Counted from the first letter of the stretch, positions 1-12,665 are shown. The stretch: DNA of 64,000 bases from Torreya grandis (GCA_037957365.1 JARHVA010002004.1:1855001-1919000); one strand, 5' to 3'. Program-made: numbers and translations. The notes: generated by a model from the letters alone, not told the origin.

Positions 1-1080
1 CGGTTAAAAAGTATTACAATTTTTAGTTTTACATTGAATATTTTCTCCATGAATTTACTCTCTTGTTCATTTTTTTCATGATCAAGTTGTATTATTTCAA
101 GTTAAATTTCTTTCATTGTTTGAGTAAAATGATACACACTTTTTTCTGTTCTCTTTCTCAAATCTTTGTTGGAGTCTCTTTCATTCTTTAGAAGGTTTAC
201 ACTATTCCTAACTTTAAATTGAAACTTAAACAATTAATAAAATAAAATGTTCTTATTGATAATAATACAGTATTCTATGTATAACAAACCTTGAATTTTA
301 AACTATGACCCTCATTATTTACACCAAAGATGAAAAATCATGTTGAGTGGGATGTGGACTATGTCCTTCATCCCATGTTAGACCAAAGAAATCTACTCAA
401 CATCTTAATTATAATAATTAAGATTCAAAAAATAAAAAAATGCCATGAATGGGAAAATATATAACATTCATTTTGAAATGTATATACTAAGATCAACATA
501 TTTCTGAAATGCACAAATGAAAATTATTTAGTATTTTATTGTATACAAAGATAATAAATAATTTTAATTTACAAGTAGACAAACATTTTTAGTTGGAAAG
601 ATATTTTGAAATCAAGCTCCTATCTAACTACAAACGAGGTGGATCTCTTCCATTCATTTTAGATTATCATTTCTATTATTTATAATTTGGATTACTATTT
701 CTACCATTTATGATTTTAATGTTGATGGATAAGTTGTAAAGTTACAATTTATACACACACACATATATAAAGAACAATTTGCATATATAGAAGAGTTATA
801 ATCTTTTATATATTGATCCACACTTTTTTCAGTTCTCTTTCCCAAATCTTCATTGGAATCTCTTTTTATCCATACACTTTTGTCATCAAAATCCGCCCAT
901 TTTTATTAGCAAAGTTGTAATCTATTATAACCTTTTATATATTAAAAGTCATATAAAAATTTGTATAATCATTAATAAAAAAATACATTTATTTTTTCAA
1001 ATTCATATATAATTATATTAGTTAATATACAAGACTAATATTTTTGTAATTTTATATCTTGACAATAGAATGTATTGGCT
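1..1080. other. Non-coding AT-rich DNA, start of duplication copy A
   Basis: No gene is visible. A module around 120-185 (centred on the phrase cacacttttttc) is repeated at about 812-905, where it continues into a further stretch. The copy B counterpart at 56,575-56,660 has the longer form. This suggests local reshuffling in copy A. Confidence 0.6.
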
Positions 1081-1083
1081 ATT

Positions 1084-1900
1084 AAATTATATTGATTGAA
1101 ACTACTAGTTATAATTAATATAATAATTTTTTTTGATATTATAGTTTTTTTAATCATTTGAGACTATTATTTTGTAAGTATTTTTTTGAACTATAGAAAC
1201 GTAAAATTATATTATATAAAAAAATAATAACTATAAAATAATTTATATATGTAATATATAATTTATTTGGACAATCAAATTTTAAATCATATTATTTGAA
1301 ACAGTAGCTACAATCAAATCTATAAAATATTTTGACACTACACTTCGTTTATTAATTTTAAATCACATTGTTTTAAATACAAACTACAATCAATATTATA
1401 AAATATTTTGACATTATGATTCCTTCAATAGTTTGAGATTATTCTATCAACTACAATTAATATTATAGAATCTTTTAATATTGTACTTTTTCAATCATTT
1501 GATACTATTATTTTGTAAGTATTTTTTTAAACTGTAGAAACATAAATTTTATTATATTAAAAAAATATTAACTATAAGAAAAATTCATATATGTAGTACA
1601 TAGTTTACTTAGACAATCGGATATTAAATCATATTACTTAAAATACAAGCTACAATCGATATTACAAAATGCTTTGACAATACACTTCGTTCACTGATTT
1701 CATAATGTTCTTTTGATTTAAAAATTGTGAGTATTTTGTTAAATGACATTGTTTGAAATACTAGCTATAATCAATATTATAGAATCTTTTGACACTATAC
1801 TTTTTTCAATTATTTTATATTTTTTTTAAAATCATAGAAACATCAAATTATATATTATACAATAAAAAAATACTATACATATAAAGTTTCCTATATAGAA
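1084..1900. repeat. Degenerate tandem repeat downstream of the P450 pseudogene
   Basis: A phrase of the type 'tacaatcaatattatagaat' followed by 'ttttgacactacacttcgtt' recurs in altered form near 1,110, 1,309, 1,388, 1,455, 1,651 and 1,766. A longer phrase, 'ttttgtaagtatttttt' plus 'tagaaac', recurs near 1,175, 1,515 and 1,810, giving a higher-order period of about 300-340 bp. The same array is present in copy B at about 58,380-59,220, so it predates the segmental duplication. No coding capacity is evident. It could be an old minisatellite or the remains of a repeat-rich transposon end. Confidence 0.7.
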
Positions 1901-2040
1901 TATAGTTTATTTAGAAAATTGAACCAAATAGATGAAAATTGAGATAAAACATAAAATATTCAAGTTCCAACCTATACTAATTAAAACCCTTATTACTTGA
2001 AAAAATATTAACTTGCATAATTTATATATTTAACATTTTC

Positions 2041-3460
2041 TAATATTTATTTATGTTATCTATGAATAGTCAAGAGGAAAATGCTATTTTATTCCTCGGT
2101 GAACAAAAAAATTAGTGAAATGCAAAACGAATATACAATCTATATGGCCCTTATTTATAATAGGAAATTAAACATTATCACTAACATGAACTCAATGTTG
2201 CTGAAATTCATTCCCCAAGTTTTTTAATGCTAGATATAGAATTTCTGGTGGTTACTCTCCATGAGGGATAGGCATAGAGTGGAAATTTATTAGGGATAGT
2301 CAATCCAAATGCTTCATCCATATTGACCTTGCAATTCACACTCCAATCAAAGCAATGTATGAGCTTAGCAAGTGCCAACTTAACAACAAAAAGTCCACTT
2401 GAACTTCTGGGGCACCTCCTCCTCCCTGCTCTGAAAGGCAACAATTTAATTACATGTCCTTTCACATCCATAGTTTTTCCAATAAACATCTCTGGCTTGA
2501 AATGTAAAGGATCTTCCCAAACACTTTCATCCCTTCCCATTGCCCATATTTTCACAAGCAACATTGTTTGAGGAGAAATGTAATATCCTTCCACATGGCA
2601 TGTCCCCATCAACTTGTGTGGAATCAAATATGGGTATGGTGGATGTAATTGGGATCTCTCATACACTACACATCGAAAGTACTCATAGTTTACCAAATCA
2701 ATCTGCTTTAACAAATGGTGTCTACCCACTACTGATTCAATTTCTTGTTGTAATATTTATTTATGTTATCTATGAATAGTCAAGAGGAATATGCTATTTT
2801 ATTCCTCAGCGAACAAAAAACTTAGTGAAATGCAAAATGAATATACAATCTATATGGCCCTTATTTATAATAGGAAATTAAACATTATCACTGACATGAA
2901 TTCAATGTTGGTGAAATTCATTCACCAAGTTTTTTAATGCTAGCTATAGAATTTTTGGTGGTTAGTCTCCACGAGGGATAGGCATAGAGTGGAAATTTAT
3001 TAGGGACAGTCAATCCAAATGCTTCATCCATATTGACCTTGCAATTCGCACTTCAATCAAAGCAATGTATGAGCTCAGCAAGTGCCAACTTAACAACAAA
3101 AAGTCCACTTGAACTTTCGGGCCACCTCCTCCTCCCTGTTCTGAAAGGCAACAATTCAATGGCATGTCCTTTCACATCCATAGTTTTTCCAATAAACATC
3201 TCTGGCTTCAAATGTAAAGGATCTTCCCAAACACTTTCATCCCTTCCCATTGCCCATATGTTCACAAGCAACATTATTTGAGGAGGAATGTAATATCCTT
3301 CCACATGGCATGTCCCCATCAACTCGTGTGGAATCAAATATGGCAATGGTGGATGTAATTGGGATGTCTCATACACTACACATCGAAAGTACTCATAGTT
3401 TACCAAATCACTCTGCTTTAACAAATCGTGTCTGCCCACTCTTGATTCAATTTCTTGTTT
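2041..3460. repeat. 710-bp direct tandem duplication of the P450 3' end
   Basis: Bases 2,041-2,750 and 2,751-3,460 are near-identical at a constant 710-bp offset with no net indel. The unit runs from 3'-flanking DNA into the middle of P450 exon 2. The heptamer TAATATT lies at the left edge (2,041), at the junction (2,751) and at the right edge (3,461), so the breakpoints share a 7-base microhomology. Copy B (59,369-60,110) has a single unit, so the tandem event belongs to copy A. Confidence 0.93.
2208..2750 (-). pseudogene. Cytochrome P450 3' fragment (extra tandem copy)
   Basis: This is the C-terminal part of an A-type (CYP71-clan) P450 made by the 710-bp tandem duplication. It starts abruptly at the junction, just upstream of the K-helix, and runs to a normal stop (end ...KKLGE). 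The PERF-region equivalent and the heme loop FRAGRRRCP are readable and the heme-ligand Cys is present. The ExxR motif of the K-helix reads ERSQ, so the conserved Arg is lost. The Trp codon (TGG) after LIHCFD is intact here, unlike in the other two copies. With no N-terminal half and no promoter it cannot make an enzyme. The wording (NIWAMGRDESVWEDP, DVKG..ELLPF) resembles CYP750/CYP736-type plant enzymes. That family name is recognition, not a search result. Confidence 0.88.
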
Positions 3461-4440
3461 TAATATTGCCATCACATGAGGATTTCTCAATAGCTCACTC
3501 AATGCCCATTCTAATGTTGTAGCAGGTGCATCTACTCCAGCACTCAACATACCCTGAGAAAAAAAAAATTATTATTAATTTATATATATTTTGAGTGAAG
3601 TATTATACTCAAAAATTTTGACAGACACAACAAATTCCTTGATTAACATTAAGACAATAAATTAAAGGAAATTCACCCTTTATTCCATTGTACATTTACA
3701 CTATTTATAAACACTATTAAAAAAAAAATTAAAAATAAAAATAAAAAATAAAAGAAAATAAAATAAAAAAATTAAGGTAGCCAAGTGAAAGAAGTATTTT
3801 CTGTTAATGTGAGATTTCATCGTGTGTCACTACTAAATTTTGATGGAAAACCAAACTAAGTATTTCACCTTTCACTAATTTTAGATAAACAATGAATTAT
3901 GTTGTTTCATCTACTTATATGTAATCGTAAGGTTGGTTAAATTTTTCACATTAGTTTTTTAGTTACACTTTTAAAAGACTTTAAAATTTATTGTATAAAT
4001 TAATAATATTTATTTCTTTCTATTTCAATTTCAATATAAAAGATTGTAGATTATTCTATTTCCAAAGTTACCAGGATCATTGCCTTGACGTGGAGACTTG
4101 TGATTTTCATCTCCTTGTCTGCCATGTCCAGTATGACGTCCACCATGTCTATTACACCATCATCTTCCTCAGCTTTCTCTCTTCTACGATTAAATTGTTC
4201 ATCGATTACCTTGTCAGCAAAACCGTCGAATGTTTTTGTAACGGCTCGCATGCGACGGTGGACGCCTTGCAAATCAAGATATTCTAGAAACGGAATGAAA
4301 TCTCCAATGCCACAGACTCCGGCGAGGGCCAACATCTCAGAGAGCATTTCTGCGAAGCAATGGCCTCCACTCTCCGACCAACTATTGTTGGAATCACCTC
4401 AACTACAGAGGAATACAGAGACGCCATCTTGAGGGAAAAG
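2918..4440 (-). pseudogene. Cytochrome P450 (CYP71-clan) pseudogene, two exons
   Basis: This is the main P450 relic of copy A. Exon 1 (about 4,440-4,072) encodes the middle region (GDFIPFL, LDLQGVHRRM, DMVDVILDMADKEMKIT). Exon 2 (3,553-2,918) encodes the I-helix (SAGVDAPATT), K-helix, heme loop and C terminus. The 518-bp intron has a GT donor at 4,071 and a ctcag acceptor, joining ...AMIL to GMLSAG in phase 0. Lesions: most of the N-terminal ~150-200 residues are missing; a frame shift near 4,375 separates MASLYSSVVEV from the downstream frame; ExxR reads ETSQ; the heme Cys is replaced by Trp (FRTGRRRWP); and a Trp codon is TGA at 3,053-3,055. Family members are ER-anchored monooxygenases of specialised metabolism. 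The substrate cannot be inferred. Confidence 0.92.
3554..4071 (-). other. Intron of P450 pseudogene, copy A
   Basis: On the minus strand it begins GTAACT at 4,071 and ends in a pyrimidine-rich tract plus CAG at 3,554-3,556. Its position just before the I-helix is the conserved intron site of A-type plant P450s. The counterpart in copy B is 60,166-60,576. Confidence 0.85.
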
Positions 4441-4454
4441 AGGAAGATGTCACC

Positions 4455-5040
4455 GCTTACAAATATAAAATATTGAGACATTTGTCGCGTCAATCAAAAG
4501 ATGAAAATGTGAGAGGAATTTAAATAACCGTCACACACAGTGACTCGTTTGTGGTCCATGAAAAGTGGCCACTTTATTTGTACGATAGAGAATGGTTTGT
4601 CGCATTTCAACGCTTAACACGTTTGCCATGGTCCATTCCATTTATTATAAATTCGATCAATTAAAGCAGCACACACCTGATTATAGAATATTCTATTATA
4701 TTTATGATAAGATTAATTGAATTCAAAAAATATTATATAATATTTTTAAAGCGTATGCAATCGTTTATAAATATAAAATATTAACACATTTGTCATGTCA
4801 ATGAAAAGCTGGAAATTCGATGTTTGATAGAGAAATGTGTGAGGCATTTAAATAACAGTTACACAGTGATAATAGAGAATAGTATGAAGTATTTCATTAT
4901 TTAATACGTTTGTCATGGTTTATTCGATTTCATATAAATTTGAACAGTTAAAATAGCATATATACGATTATAAAATATTCCATTATATTTAAGATAAGAT
5001 GAATTCAATTCAAAGATTATCACATAATATTTATAAGACT
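4455..5040. repeat. Diverged ~300-bp tandem repeat upstream of P450 pseudogene
   Basis: About 4,455-4,755 and 4,765-5,040 share ordered phrases: acaaatataaaatatt; 'catttgtc..gtcaat'; atttaaataac; cgtttg(c/t)catggt; and 'aagat..attgaattca'. The two copies are clearly diverged. They lie immediately 5' of the truncated P450 exon 1, where a promoter would be expected, but I cannot identify a TATA box tied to a start. The region is absent from copy B. Confidence 0.65.
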
Positions 5041-7164
5041 ATCAGATCTGTCAGAAAGTGTATATTTTATTGGTTTCAAGTTTTTGAACTTCTCTAATTG
5101 ATTTGTTATTTGTTATTTTTGTTTTTGTAGATACTTTCGACTCTTTTTTATATATTGATTCATGAATTGAATTTAAATAATATCACATAACATTTTGAAA
5201 GAGTATACTCTGCCATCATTTTCACAGAATTAAATAATTGAGAAAACAATCCCGTGACACGGAACTATCATTCTCATAAGATCAAATAAAATATTCTCTA
5301 TATTTCATCATTATATTTGGACAATCTCAACAAAAAAATAAACAAATACTTAAATAAATAAAAGATTTGAGGATCGCATAATGTCAAAATTCATACATAA
5401 CGACATCATATACTTCTCTCCACTTTCTATATAGATTACACCTCTCCACACCATTTTATAATTTTATATTCATTTGTAATAAATATGTACTTTTATTAGT
5501 TTAAGAGAATTAATTCATTTTTTAATTAATTTTATTTTTCCGATCAATAATTATTTTATAAAATATATAAATTTATATACTTTAAAATTTATTATAAAAA
5601 TTTAAACATATTTTTTTATATATTATTTAAAAATATTACCTTTTTTTTATTATAAAAAACGATAATAAATTACTATTTATAAAAAGTTAATTTAAATTTT
5701 ATTAGTTTTTAAATGTTATTGTTGGCCAATAATTATTGGCATCTTTTTATTTTTAGAAAAATCGGGAAGAACCTGAGTCACCTAAACAACTCCAAAAATA
5801 CAGACAGAAGTGCCCCGGTGACCAAAACGTATTTCTAGTTTTTGTGGGGATAGGGATAATAATAATTATATTTCTCTTTTCTTCAACCTGCAACCTTAGT
5901 TTGTTTAAATGTAAAACGTAAAAGAAAGAGGTGGTGGAATGAAAGATGATAGTATTCTTGTCGGTTTGCTTATGTTAAATCTTAGTCATAACAGTCCACG
6001 AAGTCTTGACTGAGGACTAACACAATAAGTTTGGAATTATTATTATCATATTTTTTTATTTTTAAGACAATTACTTATATTTTTGGTAGATTGAAATTTG
6101 ATGGAGAGTTTTGTTTATTTTATTAAATTAAAAATTTAATAAATAAATATATTTAAAAAATTTATTTATCTTATCAACTATTAATTTTATTAAATTAATT
6201 TATTTAATAAATATTGTGTAGTAGTTAGTGTTTACTTTTGTATTAAATAGTTTACTGTATTTGATCTTTATCTCATTAAAATCAATGTACTGAACAACAC
6301 ATAGTATATAATATAGTGCTGGAAGGATTTCTCATAAATGCAAATGAAATATGTGGAAGGAAAGAGTAAAAGACACAAACTCTATTTATCATTCATTTGA
6401 TAATTCTAGATGGCCCTGAAAATTACCCAATCATATTACGTCAGCCAACTTAGTAGGATACACTTTATAGATGGCAATTTATTTTAAATATATTTGGGCA
6501 GACATGTATTACAAGTGAAACTGACAAGAGCCCTCATGATCAATATTGTCTTTTACAATCACAAATTCCCTAACCATCATGTTTCACTTAATCTGCCGAC
6601 CCTTCTCTCATTTCAATTGAATATAAATACAACTTTAATCCTCATAAATAGAATTTACATGTTTATATCAATCTTTTAAAATGAATAAATTTTTATATTT
6701 CTTATTATTTAAAAAAACATGTGATCATATTAATCTATTTTCATGGTATCTTGCATATTAAAAAAATAATAAAAAATAAAATAAAATATATCAGCAAGTG
6801 TTAAAGGACAATTATAAGATTGATTTATTCTAAGTTATATTGGTTTTTCTTCACATCTTATCCAAGGAAGTTTTATATATTATTTTTGTAATTTGTTCTA
6901 AACTAAATTTATTATTATTATAACTATATATGTCTTTTTATTATTAATTGTTAATAATTTAATGTCTTTCCCTTTAATCTTATCTTATATGTAAAAGTCA
7001 TTTTATGAAATTTATTTAAATGACATTTTACTTTATCAAGTATTTTTAAGTATTAATTTATTTTAGTTTAACTTTTCATTCATTTCTAAATTTTTTGATG
7101 GCTCTATTATATAGCTAAATTAGTTATATTAGCACATAGAAATATTATATCGTTAAATTCTACC
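5041..7164. other. Non-coding DNA unique to copy A
   Basis: No gene or transposon signature was recognised. About 5,750-6,030 is less AT-rich and keeps several CpGs, unlike its surroundings. A perfect 16-bp palindrome, GCCAATAATTATTGGC, with a CCAAT box on each strand lies at 5,725-5,740, about 1.3 kb upstream of the P450 remnant. The whole 4,363-7,300 segment is missing from copy B. Confidence 0.5.
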
Positions 7165-7179
7165 ATTATTATTATTATT

Positions 7180-7224
<45 letters not shown>

Positions 7225-7254
7225 GCTGTTGCTGTTGTTGTTGTTTTTGTTGTT
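7165..7254. repeat. (ATT)n/(GTT)n compound microsatellite
   Basis: About five ATT units pass into about 20 GTT units with a few GCT and TTT interruptions. It lies about 50 bp from the point where copy B resumes homology (about 7,305). Confidence 0.95.
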
Positions 7255-9689
7255 ACTTTATTGTTATTAGTTTTTTTCATTTATTTATTTTTGCAATAAA
7301 ATAAAATTAAATATTTACTATTGCAGTGAGTTTAGATTGCAAATTTACATAAAAAATAAATTTTAAACAATTTACAATATAAAGATAGGGACTAACTGCT
7401 ATGCACAGGTATGGATAGATCTCATGCTAATACTTTGATTTCAATGGAATAAACAATAAATACAATGTGATATCAAATATAAAGATATGGACTAATCGCT
7501 ACGTGACCCTTGTTTATAACTTGCACTTTATCTTAATTTATATTAAAAAAGTATCGTGATGTGATTTTAGTATCTGTTGTTCAAAGGAATAATATAAAAA
7601 TAATAGTATAATGGATATATCTATTATAATATTTTTGGTCTTTAAATATGATGTTCAAACTTCCACAACAAAGTCTTATGGCTATTTTAAAAAGTTAATT
7701 TAGTGATGTAGTTAATTTGATATCCACTTAGCAAACAATTTGCACAAGTTAAGAATAGAAAATACGAAATGAGAAATATAAACGATCTATTAACATTGAG
7801 CAATACATCTTTATGGTACACTATGCGCCATTTTTTTACTTTTAATGAGGAAATATGAAATATATATGTGGACAAATAGATTCATCATTCCATCTCCATC
7901 CCTACGATTGATAAAAGACTATGAATTTCCAAAATAAGTTAAAATGATAACACTTATAATTTTATACAAATATATATTTTATAAATTATTTTTATGTAAA
8001 ACAAGTTTGAAAAACAAATTCAGGAAGATATTTTGACATATATCTATAAAATTTAATTAAAATATAAAATAAAGAGAGAATCTTTAGAAGAAATATGAGC
8101 AATGAATAACATGAGTACACTTAATTTGAAATAGTAGAGTTTAAGATTAACATTGGACTGTACCCCTTTTTTTAAACAAAAATTGTATTGAGTTTACAAA
8201 CGACATTTTCTATTCAATGCTTGTTTTATTGCATGGGTGAGTCACTTGAATGCTAGTATTGCATAGGATGAAAATTTAAATAAAATACAAATTGCATCGG
8301 TCTTGTCTATGCTTTTAAATATTCAAAACGAAAATACTTATTCCATATAACTCTAAATATTTTGAACAACAAGTTCGAATATTGCACCATGAATCTTGTT
8401 CTATGTATATATTCACATTTGAACTCTTCTCTATGCATATATTTTGAAACTGACATACACTTTTAGAGTTCTTACATCGTGTGTGACACTTATTTTTTTC
8501 TTATTTTGAACGGGGTGCCCAGAGAAAAAAAATAAAAAAAATTGGTGTAAAACATTTCAGATAGATATTCAATTTTATATTCCTCCTCTCAAAAACAATT
8601 AGATCATTCATAAGCTTTTGTGAAGTCAAACCAATCTCTTTCTTTTGTACACGTTGGGAGACAAATTGTAAAAACTCTCAATCTTTTATTTGACAACTTT
8701 AAAAAACTAATTTCAAATGTTTTGGTCTATTTTTTTTTTTTTAATTCACATGCATACACTATTTGGTTTTACAACACATGGTTGGTGGAAAGAAAAAGGA
8801 AAGATGACTTGGACCTTATTTCACGTCCCTTAATATTTTTAGGTTCCATAAATACTTAATTTTCCTCATTTGAATTCAGTAAATTAAAAACTAATAAATA
8901 ATTTTTTTTTTTTTTAAAAAATTTATATATATTTATATTTTTTTTTAATCATCTATATTGTAAGGTTAATATTAAAACATAAAAAAAAAAAAATACTCTA
9001 TTTACATTGACTACATATTCTCAAATATAAATTAATATTTTAATTTAATTACAATAAATATTTACATAATGAGTATTAATAAGAATGATGAGTTTGTAAC
9101 ATTTCTAATTCACATATTACATTAAACATACAAAAATAAAAATAAAATTACTTTCACTAGATAAAATAATAACATTCAAAATATATTAACTAGACTTAAA
9201 TAATTAATTAAAATATTATGATAAAAATTAATTGCTCGACTATTTTATCATATTAGCAGTTGCTTTCATGGTGCAATAAAAGCTGAGGGTTAAATAAAAT
9301 TAGTTCATATTTGGTTTTTTGAAATGATAAAGCTATTTAATTTGTGTTTCTTCTGCTAAGTGTTTGTGGTTATTATTTAATAGCTTGTTTTTTTTGGTTT
9401 TAACTCACATAATTTAATTATCAATTTCTTTGGTCAGCTTTATAGAAATGTTATATAATATTTTTTCTATACATTGAAATTTATTATTCTGTATATTGTA
9501 TAATTTATATTTATTTAACATTGTGTAATTTATATTTTAATATTATATCAATTTTTATAATATTTACAAAATATGAAATTGTTGAAGCTGTAAAATATAT
9601 TGTATGTAACAATAGCTATGGATATCTCTCTCTCTTTATTTTGATTGTATACAACATTGATTGTAAAGCTAGACTTCTTATGAATGGTG
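7255..9689. other. Non-coding segment shared by both duplication copies
   Basis: No coding region is supported. From about 7,305 onward it aligns with 60,880-63,230. About 85 bp at 8,669-8,755 (starting aaaactctcaatc) recurs at 34,673-34,757 and at 62,210-62,297. Its right part may be the non-coding 3' end of the adjacent Helitron, but I found no convincing CTRR-plus-hairpin terminus. Confidence 0.5.
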
Positions 9690-10980
9690 TGGAAGAGGTA
9701 GTTCTTTCAATATTTTCTCCTGTGATTTTTTAAGATTTACATATTTACTTTCTTTCATTCTTGCAAAGCATTCAAAGGTAAATGCAGGAGATATGTACAT
9801 GTCATTGATTGAAAATAATTTTGATAGGATAGTGAATGTTCATTCTTGGTAATCAATGTCTCCAATGTCAATTGTTGATTTATTGAGTGTCATTACTTGT
9901 GCTTTCTATATGGTTAGTGCCCATGATATTTTTATAGGCATCTTCTGATGATTACCTCATTTAATAAGAGCAATTGGTACGCGTGTAGGATTATTTGCAT
10001 CCCATGGTGGGCTAGATTCTTTATTGAATGCAATAATTACATATATGGGTAGGAAGGATGGATTTGAACTTGAGTTGTAAATGATGTCTACATTTTCTCC
10101 AATAGATCCATTAACTAATCGTACTTTCACTCATATATTGGATGTTAACATAATTATCTATTTATTACATAGAAGCACAACTAGCTCAAGTTGAGTGTCA
10201 TTATTATTAGATGTATTTGTTTGCCTACTTTGTTCAGCTCTACATAAAGCAATTGGTGTATTTAGTGATTTCAAAATTTTTTTATTATGCATTATTGCCA
10301 ATACATTTGATGCATACAAATGTGTAGAGATTTTTAAAAAATTCTATTCTTCCATAAGTATGAATGATGTTGTTCTAGACATGAGCATATTCCAATCTTA
10401 TTCTGTTGGGTTTACATCTTTGATGTTATTTGACAAATTCTTGAATTGTATTTGTTTTATTGTTCATCTATGTTGGCAAAAATTTATTTCTAATGTAGCA
10501 ACTATATCAAATGTGCACCATAATATGTGCCCAAAAGATATACCTGCATACATTAGAATGTCATTTATAGTTGAGAGTTATCCATGACTCTAATGAGTAT
10601 AATTGAGTAATCACCAAAGTCTTTATTATTTTGCTAAGGAATTATTTCACACAATGAATTATTTATATTACTAAGCATATTTTTCACTATAAAACTCATT
10701 TAATCTATGAGCACATATTAAATGTATCACATTTATTCTTGGAATGTTACTAACATTCGTCCCTCTAGAATTTTCATTTCTTGGATAGAGATATGAACTA
10801 TTGAATGTGTTGTCAATAAATTTACATTAAATGTTGTAATGCCAGTCGGAGCAATAATAAGTGGAGGAAAATTTTTGTTTCCTGGAATCTTATCCAAGGT
10901 GTGTTTTATTATGCTTATCAAGTAAAATTTTCTTGTCACTATTGTTCCTTGTACAATAATTCAGAATAGTGTACCTTGTG
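9690..10980 (-). pseudogene. Helitron PIF1-type helicase domain, decayed
   Basis: On the minus strand, 10,940-10,733 reads as PIF1 motif I/Ia: a worn P-loop (GTIVTRKFYLI where GTGGTGKS is expected), then IIAPTGITTFNVN and HSIVHISI. Near 10,200-10,000 are a worn NGSIG..VDIIY block and RVPI. At 9,960-9,740 is the terminal block WALTI-stop-KAQVMTLNKSTIDIG, then MYISPAFTFE. This matches the family motif TIHKxQGxTL with His replaced by a stop and Gly by Val. The Val is shared with copy B, so that lesion predates the duplication. Confidence 0.82.
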
Positions 10981-11579
10981 GTTCTTTTTTATCATGTTGG
11001 TGATTTATTTTTATGTCTATTGGCTAAGAACCTGACAACTATTATGATATTGGTTTTTTGTTTAACTCAATGTTTGTATCTTTTAAAATTTCACATTGTG
11101 AATATATGAATTATTGTATAGTTATGTGCAGGTTGAGAATGATATCTAAATGATTCCAGTTGTGTATGTTATCAATGTCATGGAGTCCAAACATGTTGAT
11201 GTCATCTATCTCAACTTTTGTAGATGGCTGTCTTTCAGTTATGATTTCTCACTCATTCATTTGCATGTTCTATTCTATATGTTCTTCATTGTCACTTTCA
11301 TCACTACTTGTTTTCACATTGTTATTTTGTTTTGTAGTTATTTTCCAAATATGCCATGGATTATAAGAATCTTTTATTTATTCCCAATTACTAATAATGG
11401 CTACCTTATTCAATCTAATGTCAATTGTAATGTTTAGAATGGTTTGTAAAGTAAGAGATTTATCTATAAAAATTCCTCATATAATGGTGACTTAATAGCA
11501 AGCCTAAGAGAGAAATAAGGGAATATAGGAACTATTTACTGATTTGGTTTATTTTTCCATTGATTACTTTTCATCTTAC

Positions 11580-12665
11580 TATTTTAATACCATGTCGGGT
11601 CATCCTTAATGAGTTGTATTTCATCAAGAAAAGAGGGGAATTTTAGATATACATAGATGAAAGTTGGTATATTGTTGATGGTAGATGTACTTTGAAGAAC
11701 TTGTCTGAAGATATGTTTGTCAATAGATAAGGTAGTGAAGGTCCAACTGCAAACTGTTAAAGGTAGATTTTGTAACATGTGGCATGTTTCTTATGTACCT
11801 ATGTCTTGATCAATAATAGTTTCTGATAGAAACATGCTATATGCAATCTTCACTGTGCTTTAATTTTCAATTGTAGATGATGTCCTTGTTAGCATATGAT
11901 GGTAACTTTTGTATTTGATTTTAGCTTTTACCACATATTTTTCTATATATTTGAGCACTACATGTCAATAAATAACTGTTTGGCAATATATATTTTTACG
12001 CCATATTGAAATCATGCTTGCATTATGGATATTGACTCTTTGATCATTTAGTGTTGCAAGGTAAGTCTTTTGTCCTTCACTATCAATAAACATGATTGAA
12101 TTTAATTGTAATGGCCATGGGGAATTATATCTACATTGTAATCTCTTTTATTGTAATCATGTACACTCATTGCACTTTGTATGATGTTGCACTTAGTTTA
12201 TAAGTTCCTTACAATATTTTTGACGATCACTATGTAATATTTCATCAGTGGTGAGTAAGCATGGGTCATCAAGATCAGAATGGTGGATTATTTTGTGGAG
12301 GATATCAATATTGTGTGAGTTCCATGTTGTTACATGTTGATGAAAATATTTCCTTAGAAAATCAACCTCGGCTACATTTTTAAAATTTAGTGTATCTATG
12401 TTTGGTGCATTTTATAACTATATGAATCCATGGATCTACACGGATCCTCTATGTTGCCACTCGTCCCTGAGTATAGAAATGCATTAGATAATATTTACCT
12501 AATGAAGGTTTTATATATAGATATAAAATCTAAAAGAAACATAGTTTAAATAGGAATACATGTAGCAATAGTCTTTGTAGTGAATATGTTTATAAAGAAT
12601 TTCATAAAAAAAGATTGCAAACCTTTTTTCCATGTATGAAGATGAAATATGGGGATTCACAATTA
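11580..12665 (-). pseudogene. Helitron Rep (HUH/Y2) nuclease domain, decayed
   Basis: Near 12,460-12,420 the minus strand reads EWQHRGSV-stop-IHGF, the place of the family's ST/V-H-I-H-G HUH metal-binding motif. Here the first His codon has become TAG (12,436-12,438) and the second His remains. At about 11,955-11,935 it reads LKYIEKYVVK, which fits the paired catalytic tyrosines (Y-x-x-x-Y). Between and after them lie HTKCNE, CRYNSPWPLQ, SMISIWR and DIGTQETCHMLQNLPL, all typical of Helitron Rep proteins. Multiple stops make it inactive. Confidence 0.85.

Larger units (their letters stand above)
1..10590. repeat. Segmental duplication, copy A
   Basis: This stretch is repeated in the same orientation at 56,436-64,000, about 53.5 kb away. 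Matching landmarks in the same order are: the opening AT-rich tract; the block at 205-300 (copy B 57,375-57,480); the tandem-repeat tract; both P450 exons; the block at 7,305-9,700 (copy B 60,880-63,230); and the Helitron helicase end at 9,690-10,540 (copy B 63,240-64,000). Copy A has about 2.94 kb (4,363-7,300) and one 710-bp tandem unit that B lacks. Copy B has about 740 bp that A lacks. Both window edges cut the duplication, so its true ends are unknown. Substitutions are frequent, so the duplication is not recent. Confidence 0.9.

Noticed and set aside
1084..1900. Possible CRISPR-like or satellite array
   Set aside because: The units are degenerate, not evenly spaced and have no unique spacers. 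The host is a plant nuclear genome. It is recorded only as an old tandem repeat.
2323..3522. Several 80-90-codon plus-strand frames with similar sequences
   Set aside because: They are the antisense of the duplicated P450 exon 2. Their similarity comes from the 710-bp tandem repeat.
10195..10587. 130-codon plus-strand open frame beginning MSLLLDVFVCLLC
   Set aside because: It lies antisense to the Helitron PIF1 helicase, whose motifs are readable on the minus strand on both sides. The hydrophobic composition is what AT-rich antisense gives.
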